Assembly: GCA_022496205.1 (NCBI GenBank)
Contig: WTXD01000002.1
Coordinates: 992,001 to 1,056,000, forward strand
Origin: Gloeopeniophorella convolvens
Lineage: Eukaryota; Basidiomycota; Agaricomycetes; Russulales
Reading direction: 5' to 3'
Length of the DNA stretch: 64,000 bases
Made by a program: the position numbers and the translations under genes. This document shows positions 54,798 through 64,000 of this stretch, piece by piece (the first letter of the stretch is position 1; the number at the start of each line of letters is the position of its first letter). The notes below the pieces were generated by a model. It was not told the DNA's origin. It saw nothing but the letters and a program-made list of their open reading frames with translations, and did no database searches.

Positions 54798-57700
54798 ATG
54801 CCCTGGTGGTTACCCTCGTGGCTTTCCCTCCCTACCTTTGATGTCTCCGTCTTTCCGAACTTGCAACGCAAATTCTTTTCCTTCATCCTCAAGAAGTCAT
54901 TGGGACATCTCCTGCAGCCTGGACAGCTTGACATTGAACAGATAGACTCTGCCGTAGGTTCCGGCAACCTTACAATCAACGACCTGAAGCTCGAACCTAC
55001 TGTAAGTTTTGCCTTTGATCTGAGACCATTTTTAAACACTCCTTCGTGAGTCCATCAATGCCCTTCTGTCTGGGTCACCCATACAACTCCACGAGGGATG
55101 TATCGCGTCCATTGCTGCGCGCATCCCTTGGCCCAACCCTCTTGCGAATGGCGTCGAACTCTCGGTGAACTCTTTGGATCTTACATTCCATCTGTCACCG
55201 CAAGCAGCCGAAGATATAGCATTCACGCCTTCTAATCTCGCCGAGTCCATATCAGATGCTGCCCAACTGTTCGTACACGAAGAAGTCACACACGAAGAGA
55301 GCACTCAAGTCTATCAGGCGGCGCACCTTGGGGAGGCTTCTCAACCCGATTTGGACCACGACTATGTGCCTGGTGGACTCAACGCTTTCTCAACAGAAGA
55401 CCAAGAAGTGTCGCCGGACATGGATCCTGCCGGGATATCAATGTTTGCCAGCATGATCGAGTACCTGATCTCGCAGTTCACATTCTCTGCGAGAGACATC
55501 CGCATCACGATGGTCAACCCCGGCCAGTCGAGTTTCAGATTCAAAGTCTCCGAGCTTCGCTATGGCAGGCCCACGACTGGCGACGGCGGGTCGACCAGGG
55601 CCGTGCAAATCTCGGGGATAGAGGTAGCGCACCGCGACTTGGGTGTTTGGGAACCATACGTGTCTAGTCGTTCAGGGACGCATTCCATCTCCTCCATTAA
55701 AACGGAGGTCAATGCAGTATCGGATGGGCGCGGGGGAGGAGAGGCGTCTTCCATTGCAGCCTCTCTTTCCACGCACGTGCCCGCATCGGTCGAGGTAGAC
55801 CAAGAGTATCCCTCAGATTCCATGTCCCAATCCATTGCCGACCTTCGCTCAGGATCGAGCTCCCCTTCCGCATCGGTATCAAGCAGTCTTTTCCAGAGCG
55901 CTGTATCGATGCAGCCAATGGCAGGCGAACATGACGATAGGACCACCGCCACTCCAGTTCTCGATGCCGCTGGGGCCGCATCTGCAGCATTTTCCAAATT
56001 GACAGAGGATCACCACGCGCCGTACGGTCTTGTTGGTGAAGAAGAACACAGACCTCATTTTGAGACCATTCTTTCACTAGCCTCTGAACCAATTGTTGTT
56101 CAGATTACTACGTTCACGCCCCCAAATTCCCACCAACACTCAACAACCCTCCAGTCGCCCTCCCATCCTGCCGAAACGAGTTCACCACAGTCAGATCTTC
56201 TACAGCCGAACCTTGGAGTCTCTGTATCAATAGGGGTGATTGCTTGTACACTCACGGCTACCCAAGTCTGCGCCATAATGGACATCGTCTCTGCTATTGG
56301 GACGCATACAAACAAGGGTACGCAACCACCACCTCCCGAGCAAGCGTCCGCTGTCATCCCCGCGTTATCTTTACTCGATCAAGCGTCTTTCACCGTACAT
56401 ATCCGCGGATTTGTTGTCTTAGTACCATCTGCCAGTGCGAGCTGGACTCACCCTTCGGCGGAGAAGTCTCGTGTAGCGCAAAATTCCCTCGACGACTTCT
56501 TCGCTCATCCCTTGATACCGCCAAAAACCAGTTTCAGTTACGCTCGAGTTGTGGTGGACACGCTCAGGGCTGATTGTTCTGTTTCTACATCGCTCGGGCA
56601 GGTCGAGAACGGGAGAAGGTCGAACAGGCGGGGCTCTTCGGGCCAGAATCCAATTTTGCAGGTCTCACGGGCGAAGACATTGACTTGCTCATTTTCGGTC
56701 GCTGACCTATCGGCGTGTGCGTTTTGCGTCCCCTTTGGAGACGTGGCGGCTGTCCCTGTGGAACCTGAGATGTTCGTGTTACCCATCATCCTGACAGATT
56801 CCCACCTATCTGGTCAATATCTCCCTGAGCACCAACATCCACCTATTGTCACACAGTACTCAGATATCTCTCAGGAGATGGCCCATAGGGTGTTACCGCC
56901 TATCCCGGAATTTGATGTTCTAGACTGGACATCGAAAAGTCACAGAACATCCCATGCCAGGCTCACATCCTGGAGGGTGAAGCCACCTCAAGGGCATCGG
57001 AGCTTACATCAAAGTCATGCAGGTAAATCCTATATCCACTCGAATGCGACATTGATTCTGATTGATAAGAGAAGCTCCGACCAGCAAGCAAGCCACTGCG
57101 TTTTCCGCCTACGTCTCGATGTCATCTTTCCGGCGCCCAGAAAAAGACTCGTCGCAGGGTTCAAAATACAGTTTAGACGTCAATTTCATACCCTTACATG
57201 TCTTCCTCGACTTGGAGCGCTCTCAGGCTGTCATAGACTTTCTCGAGGTTCTGGCGAATCACTCCGCGATTCCGAACTTGGACACGACGTCGAGCTCATC
57301 GAGTTCGTCCTATTTTCATGGCACCATCCCGGATGGGGACAGACGTCCCAGTCGTGAAGATGTCACCCCGCTGCCAAGCCCCCGACTACAGACTTTGCAA
57401 CAAATCCAGAGGCAGGAACTGGAGGATCTGGACCTATCGATGGACTATTTACCCAAAGGGCCAGCTGCGGAGGGTTTGCCACGTGTGTCTGGAAACACCC
57501 GCAAGCACCATGAAGTATGCATCCGTCTGTTTAAATTTACCGATACATACTGAACACCCGAGCAAGGAAGCCTCTCGTGACGGCGAAATGGAGTTTAACG
57601 TTGATTTCTCTATGATTCGGATCCAATTACGATGCCCGTCACCCCCTTCGCACTCCCAAAGATCCGGCGCCATGATATTGGATGTTCACGATTTGAAACT

Positions 57701-60700
57701 AACGAACCGAACACGAAGGGGGACGACAGAAGGGATTCTAGACCGACTTGGTCCCCCACTCGAGCCCACTCGACAAGATCTGGGCCCTAGTCAACCCCAC
57801 CTACTCTCCGCGGAATGGCGGGCTCTACTACTGGCCTACTCTCCCGCAGAGAAGGATACCGCGAAAGGCTTCTGCTCCATCGGCCCGTTGTCCTCCGATA
57901 CAGATGAAGAGGGTGCAGCCTCTCCAGAGCATGTTCGTTTCCCTGATGAGGCGATTCCCACGCGACAGCCACCTCGCCTGAGACTGACTAAAGCCTCCTC
58001 TGGACGAAGCGGAGGGAGTACCACAACGCTCATCTCGGAAGTTGACATACCCTCAGTTTCCTTGAATATCTCGAAACCTCTTTTCGACGATCTGCAGTTT
58101 TGGGCCGACGACATCTCTCAACTGCTAGAACGAATATCAACTGCCACAGGTGGCGGATCTCAAGAGCAGCCCAGTGCGAATCCCAGCCTGGTGGGAAGCC
58201 GATTCTTCTCGAGGAGCAAGCAGAGTACTGTACTGGGCGTGGCCCGTGATGGCTCACCGGGTCGCGGTGATTCTTCGACTGAAAAGGTTGTCAAAGTGAC
58301 CGTTTCAGAAGGCAAGACAGCCTGCCCCGTTGATGCGCACGTGCTTACTGTACTCAGTCTTCGTCAGACTTCTGGTACCTCGTCAAATCGACCAAGGGCC
58401 CCCCCTAGTGAAGTCATTCGACATTCTTGCATCCGACATCGATCTCCTCTTCGAATCAAAGCCTGAAGGAAGGGTGCGCTTCTCTTCGCCTGATATCTGT
58501 ATGCACTTACCAAGCTTCCGTAGGACGAAAGTGTAGTCACTCTATCCGTTATGAGGGCGGCTGTATTGGACGCTGCCAGTTCGATCCCACTGCCAATGCT
58601 GTTGTTGACACCGCATAATCTGGTAATTTTGAGCCATCCTTTTGGATGCATACATGCTTATTGAGCGAATAGCTATCATCAGCAAAACCCCTGGCGAAAT
58701 TGCGATTCTCCTCAGTAGTTTTGCCCGAGACTGCGTCCAAGGAGTCAAGAATAAAGCTGACGCTATGCGGCTTCACGTTCAATTTCTTTCCTGATCTGAA
58801 TTGGGTGGATTCACTGATCGCGTTCGCTCGGCCCCCTCCTGGTGTTAGTGATGCCAGGGTCATTTCAAGTGAATGCTCTCTCACAAACCGTCCTCCAGGT
58901 GTTTGAGTCCGTTGTCCCAAGTGAACGGACGCAGGTCGCGGTCAGCATTGTCGATGGTTCAATCAGGTTATTTACTCCGAAGAGCAATGGTGCTTTCGTC
59001 CTCCAGCTTGGAGACGTCAATCTCAGTACGGATATCGTCGGGAATTCGTCAGAAATGGAATTACGCGTAGCGGTGCATAGCCTGGCTACGTTATTCACGG
59101 ATCAACACGCCGAAACGTCATCGGACAGAAGCCCACGAGGTCAACAGATCTCTCAGGGCGCATCATACTGGAAGGTACGGTGTCAATCGTGTCGAGAACC
59201 CTCACTACTGAGCCTACCACAGAGTGTTGGGTTCGCTCTCGTCAGCGAAGTCTCGGACCTTGCGCTCGTGTTCAGGCGATCAAACATCAGTCACACCAAG
59301 TCTGAAGTATGCCGTGCCATTTTTTTTGGTTGCGATATCTGATCGCAAACTCAGGTCACCGTTGACCGCGTTACTGTTCGTGTTCACCTCTGTGCCGACA
59401 CAGGTTCCGCCTTGGGGCTGTTTTTTGGTGATTTCGGAGCGGCATTCGCACCCAACACCAGCCGGTCAGAGAATCACGCGTGTCTCAACCACAGATAAAG
59501 CTCACGTCTGGCTCAGGAATAATCAACCTGAACCTCAAGTGAAGCGCCCGGCGGTCGTGTCAGCTGGGCAGGGATCTTCGGATCAACTCGCATGTAAACC
59601 GTGGTCACCATATGTCTGTCTTTTCTAACAACCTGCCGCAGACTCGATAGATCAACTGGCCTTCAGAACTCTTCCAGAGATAGGACCAGCGCCGGATATG
59701 ATCAATGATGACCTCCCCTCCAATGCTGACTACCTTGATGCATCTTTCGGGGCTGCAGCAGGGCTCCGTGAGCTGGACGAGGAAGACCTAGACATGGATG
59801 ATCATGACCAAACCGAACTCATGGGGGACCTGCACTCACCTGACAAGACGTTTGTTTCCAGTTCCGGAGGAGAGACGATTAAAGTCCTTCACCAGGAGGG
59901 GCTTCGGCCAGTCGCGAACTTTTTCAACACCCTCCCAGCGCTGGCAGAGGACAGTCCTCAGTGAGTTTATATCTATTCTACTCGTACTTGGATGAAACGC
60001 TCCCACTTTTAGACTAGCTGAATATGTCGACCGTATCCTCATACGAGAAGGCGACGTCACGTTGTTCCTGTATGAGGGCTTTGATTGGATGTCTACCCGC
60101 AGGACTATCGAGGAGGAAGTAAAGAAGTTGAGACGGCGACTAATCCGAATCAAGCAACTGGTTGCAAGCGGTCAGACGTACGACCCCAGTGACGACCCCA
60201 CAAGCACGCTCCTCTTCAATTCGATTCACGTTGGTCTTGATCAAGACGCGGAGGAGATGGAACCAGAGGCGTTACTTGCTGCAATTGATGACCAGCTGAA
60301 AGAGGAAGCTGAAACGGCTAGCGTCAGCTCATGGCAATCGCTGAAGCCTACGTCACCGGGGAAGCCTAGCGTTCCGCGGCCAAAACATCACAGTCGACGT
60401 TTAACGAGAGCACGCAGTCCGAGTATCGAATTCCGTTTATCTGGCCTTTTTGCAGACGTCGTCACGTACGTCCCAAACGACGAGTTCGTATCGAGAACAT
60501 TCGCCACTGTCAAAGATGTGGAGATCTTGGACCACGTGAAAACGTCAACCTGGCGGAAGTTCCTCTCAGCTCTTCGCTCCGACTCTCGCGGTAACATCCG
60601 CGAGACGGGGTCGAACATGGTTCGTATCGAGCTGCGTAGTGTCCATCCCGTCCCCGGGAACGCATCCGAGGAGACCAGGCTACGTGTCAGTTTCTTGGTT

Positions 60701-61897
60701 TAGAGTCGGTGGAATATCTTTACGACGTCATTTCAGGCAATGATCCTTCCCCTTCGACTTCATGTCGACCAGGATGCCCTCGACTTCCTCAAGAAATTCT
60801 TCACCTTCCAAGACCCTAACCTACCGCAGACTACGGAGCCCAGAAACGAGACTTATCTGCGTGAGAGCTCCACACCTACCTTCACTTAGTGTCTCCGGGA
60901 TCTAACCCCAACTAACAGAGCGGGCAGAGGTCTTCCCTGTGGGATTGAAGCTGGATTACAAGCCGAGGCGGGTTGACTATCGAGCGCTCCGCGACGGGAA
61001 GACGATCGAGTTGATGAATTTCTTCCATTTCGACGGCGCGGAGATGACCCTCAGACATATCACTTTATTCGGGGTGGGTCCTTCAGGCTGTTGCTTGTCA
61101 GCGCAAGTTGTATAATATGTTTATACAGGTGGCGGGCTGGCCTAAATTCTTCGATATGCTCAACGACCTGTGGACTCCTGACGTCAAGGCCACCCAGTTA
61201 GCCGATGTGATCTCTGGCGTCTCTCCCATCCGTTCGGTCGTCAATGTCGGCTCGGGTGTTGCAGACCTGGTCCTTCTTCCAATTGCTCAATACAGGAAGG
61301 ATGGACGTGTCGTGCGCGGTTTGCAGAAGGGGACCAAGTCGTTCGTCAGGTCCACAGCTATGGAAGCGGTCAAATTAGGTGCGCAACTGGCCACCGGAAC
61401 CCAAGTCATTCTGGAACAGACCGAAAACGTGCTCGGGAGCAAGTTTAACGAAACTGTCCTCGCTGAAGCTGTGTCCCAATTACCTGAAGACGACACAGAG
61501 ATTGGCAGGGTTAATGACTGGGCTGCTGACGAAGACACCCTCGATCCGATCAGCAGATATGCTGATCAGCCAGTCGATGTTAGAGAAGGCATACAATCCG
61601 CGTACACAAGCATGAGGAGAAATCTCAGTTCTGCAGCTCAGACAATCCTCGCCGTTCCGATGGAGGTATTCGAACGATCGGGTAGTGAGGTACGTTCTTT
61701 GAATCACGGCGTTGCCCGACTCTTCGTTCATGAAAGTCCAGGGACCTGTCCGCGCTGTCATCCGAGCAGTGCCAATCGCTGTCTTACGGCCCATGATTGG
61801 GGCAAGTGAGGCTGTCAGCAAAGCACTTCTCGGGCTCCAGAATACCATGGACCCAGATATCCGCCACGAGAATGCAGTGAAGTATAAGCAGCGATGA
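54798..61897 (+). CDS. ATG2: Autophagy lipid-transfer protein Atg2
   Basis: About 7.1 kb with many introns. Atg2 is the rod-shaped bridge that moves phospholipid from the ER to the growing phagophore, working with Atg9 and Atg18. The N-terminal chorein domain starts [20 protein letters not shown], with [38 protein letters not shown] and, after the first intron, [20 protein letters not shown]. The middle includes VTYV-type strands, [19 protein letters not shown] and [20 protein letters not shown]. The C-terminal ATG_C region reads [59 protein letters not shown], and ends [25 protein letters not shown]. Order and size fit the family (about 2000 aa). Not every internal exon was fixed. It converges with RLP24 (126 bp). 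Confidence 0.93.
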
Positions 61898-62023
61898 GAG
61901 AATGGGACTTCAGGTCCGCCGCGCGTAGAAATACATGCCCTCCGACATCATGAATTGTAGTTGTATGGCGAGGTTGTAAGATACTAGTGAATACACCAGA
62001 AATTATACTTCGGACGAGCAGAA

Positions 62024-62805
62024 TCAGTCGAGCTCCATGCCCATGGAGCGCCCTTCTCCCAAGATGAGGGCGCTCTTGGACCTCTCGACAACTTTTGTTT
62101 TGATCTTTTCTGGAGAGGGCTTCTCCGATATTGGCTCGAGGAGGTGAACAGAAGTTCGCGCTGCTGAGACCTTCTTCCGATGTGTTTTCAGTTTCTCTCG
62201 ACTGGTGACCATCCTGTGCAACGTCAACGCAGTTCGGTATATGTTGGCTCAAGAGATTACCTGTTCTTCCAGAAAGCATGCTCCCTTCGTTTTTTGATTT
62301 CCGCCACGCGTTTCATTGCCTTGAGTGTGGTCTGAAGTAACTCGCGATCGTAGCGAACCGGGACGTTTCTACGCTTCTCGAAGTCGATAGTGGAATCCTG
62401 TAACCTTGTCAACCGATGGGCTCTGGAAAGGCCCTGCATACATACAATAACCATCTCTTTCCCAGCCGCCTTCCTAAATGCTTTTGTCCATCTCACTTTG
62501 CGCGGGTTCCTCTTCATTCTAGAGTAGAATGTAAATTATCTCATTTAGACAGAGTAAGCTCGTCATACTTGAAGTTTTTGTGACATCTTGTCAGTCGGTC
62601 GTGCCCGTTAGCGTGAGCTGCGATAGAAGTAGATGCGGAGCGGGCGACGTACTTTGAAGTGCAAAAGCGAAAGACCTTCGCGTCATTTCTGACGAAGGCA
62701 GAGCCTGACCAGACGCATGAGTTCCCGTATCTCACATACGCAACATCGCGCACCGTGTCCTGGATAGACGCTTTTCGAACAGAAATAGCACTTTTCGATG
62801 CGCAT
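62024..62805 (-). CDS. RLP24: Ribosome biogenesis protein Rlp24
   Basis: Nucleolar placeholder for ribosomal protein eL24 in pre-60S particles; it recruits the AAA ATPase Drg1/Afg2 in the cytoplasm. The N-terminal zinc module is [40 protein letters not shown], with four cysteines in C-x2-C ... C-x3-C spacing. It continues [41 protein letters not shown] and [15 protein letters not shown]. The C-terminal tail ([17 protein letters not shown]) carries the basic and acidic segment that contacts Drg1. Exon 1 runs from ATG 62805 to about 62754; four introns close in frame to TGA 62024. The added tail after residue 130 separates it from RPL24. Confidence 0.95.
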
Positions 62806-62944
62806 TGTGTGGAGGGATCAAGGAGGGATGCAAGGTGTGTGTGATGACTAAGCTGGACCAGCACGTGCAGGTCAACTCCGCTCGACCTGAGTGACCCAGC
62901 TTGGGCACGGCCATTGGATCGTCTGCTGCTAACTTCACTCTACC
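62806..62944. promoter_or_regulatory. Short bidirectional promoter (RLP24 / SPT6)
   Basis: 139 bp lie between divergent ATGs of two housekeeping genes. No TATA box is evident. Confidence 0.5.
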
Positions 62945-64000
62945 ATGTCTTCACCTCCGGTAGACCGCGAACCTCAGGAGCAACCAGAGGCCGACCCCAT
63001 GCATCTGGATGGTGAAGAAGATGAACGAGAGGAACCCGACGACGCGCCTTCAGCAGACAGCTCTGAGGAACCAGAGGAGGACGAGGATGAGGCCCGCCGA
63101 ATCACAGAAGGATTCATCGTGGACGAGGACGAAGAGGAAGAATCCCAGGAAGAAGAGGAGAGGAGTCGGAGGCGCAAAAGGCATAAGAAGAGTCACCACC
63201 GACGAGGCAAGTGAAACAGCATCCACCCTTGCTTTGAGACTAACACAACCCAGATCCAGATGAAGATGAAGTCTTGGAGGATGACGACCTTGACCTCCTC
63301 GAGGAGAATACTGGAGAAACTTTTGCGCGCAGCAAAAATAAACTGACTCGCCTTAGGCGCGGACGTGATTCTGGATCCCCACCTGTCGCCTCCACGTCTA
63401 GACGGAAGTCTGTTGTCGAATCTTCCGAAGACGACCTCGACTTGGGAGGCCCTACTACCTCACGCACAAATGACATCTCGCGCATCTGGGACGACGACAG
63501 GGGTGCTGCTGGACGTGAGGAGGATGAAGACCTGGACGACATGGACAACTTCATCGACTACGATGACGAAGAAGAGGGACACGGCGACATGGATGAAGAA
63601 GAGAGGGAAGAACGTCGAAGGGAGCGTCGTCGGCTGGAGAAAGAGCGACGAAAAGCATTCGGCTCTCATCCGGAGCTGACCGGTATCGACGCAAGGTAAA
63701 CCTCGAGCTTGGTGACGCCTGTGCCGCCTGTGCTAATTGTCTACAGTGCATGGGACGAGATTTACGAGGTCTTTGGAGACGGTCGCGATTATGAGTGGGC
63801 GCTGGTAGACGAGGATGACAATTATCAAGACACCGTGGCTAAACCAGATATGAATTTCCATGACGTGAGTTACATTGTTTCCTATGCGTTCCTGTTCTTA
63901 CCGTCGATTTGAAACAGGTCTTCGAGCCCTCCGAGATTCAGGAGCGTCTCTTGACAGAGGAGGACGATCTGATCCGCTTCCAGGATACCCCTGAGCGCCT
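62945..64000 (+). CDS. SPT6: Transcription elongation factor and histone chaperone Spt6 (3' end outside window)
   Basis: N-terminal part of Spt6, which travels with RNA polymerase II and rebuilds nucleosomes. The start MSSPPVDREPQEQPEADPMH leads into a very acidic region (EEPEEDEDEARRITEGFIVD, DEEEESQEEEERSRRRKRHK), then LDLLEENTG, RIWDDDRG, DDMDNFIDYDDEEEG and a charged helix. The core begins SAWDEIYEVFGDGRDYEWAL and VFEPSEIQERLLTEEDDLIR, which match Spt6. The first intron (63207-63253) starts with GC (GAG|GCAAGT); only this choice keeps the frame into DPDEDEVLEDDDLDLLEE. The gene is cut by the window end before the HtH, YqgF, S1 and SH2 domains. Confidence 0.93.

Noticed and set aside
1..64000. 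CRISPR arrays, prokaryotic operons, prophage or secondary-metabolite cluster
   Set aside because: No regular spacer repeats, no Shine-Dalgarno-led gene strings, and no PKS, NRPS or terpene synthase motifs; all evidence is for fungal nuclear DNA.

Overview
This window is nuclear DNA of a filamentous basidiomycete, most likely an Agaricomycete. Genes are dense, lie on both strands and are cut by many introns of about 45-60 bp with GT..AG ends. Products are typical fungal housekeeping proteins (SCOT, Smi1/Knr4, Eaf1/Vid21, Mediator Med16, Rad54, Atg2, Spt6). There is no operon structure and there are no prokaryotic signals. I rebuilt gene models by hand from splice sites and reading-frame continuity. 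Models whose exon lengths I summed close in frame: both SCOT copies, SMI1, EAF1, the 79-aa gene, GH5, the 53BP1-like gene, the BRI3-like gene, the chromodomain gene, RAD54, LIN1, YPQ, the 361-aa gene, RPL7, the PSMG3-like gene and NCE101.

Layout. 1-4 kb: two tandem succinyl-CoA:3-ketoacid CoA-transferase genes, the first cut by the window edge. 4-12 kb: a Smi1/Knr4 protein, the NuA4 subunit Eaf1/Vid21 (HSA and SANT domains, Gln-Ala repeat tail) and a 79-aa unknown. 12-17.5 kb (minus): a membrane-anchored GH5 exo-beta-1,3-glucanase and an unknown single-pass membrane protein. 18-28.5 kb: a Crb2/53BP1-like checkpoint protein (Tudor and BRCT), a BRI3-like membrane protein, a chromodomain protein and Rad54. 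28.5-36 kb: Lin1/CD2BP2, a PQ-loop vacuolar transporter, a LisH/CTLH protein, a leucine-rich unknown and RPL7 with an intronic C/D snoRNA. 36-47 kb: Med16, a PSMG3-like proteasome chaperone, Nce101, the NatB subunit Naa25/Mdm20 and Rpa2. 47-51 kb: a 5'-deoxyribonucleotidase-like HAD protein, a DNA transposon with perfect inverted repeats and an 8-bp target duplication, and a diverged second Rpa2. 51-54.8 kb is gene-poor, with a tRNA-like relic and degenerate repeats. 54.8-64 kb: Atg2, Rlp24 and the 5' part of Spt6.

Genes for DNA repair, replication and chromatin are frequent here (53BP1-like, chromodomain protein, Rad54, two Rpa2 genes, Eaf1, Spt6). The 53BP1-like gene, RAD54 and RPA2 each have an ACGCGT box (MluI cell-cycle box type) upstream, which suggests G1/S control, but nothing shows they form one system. 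The most notable observations are the intronic snoRNA, the RPA2 paralogue beside a transposon, unequal introns in the SCOT duplicates, three apparent GC-AG introns and several micro-exons. I found no convincing novel multi-gene system.
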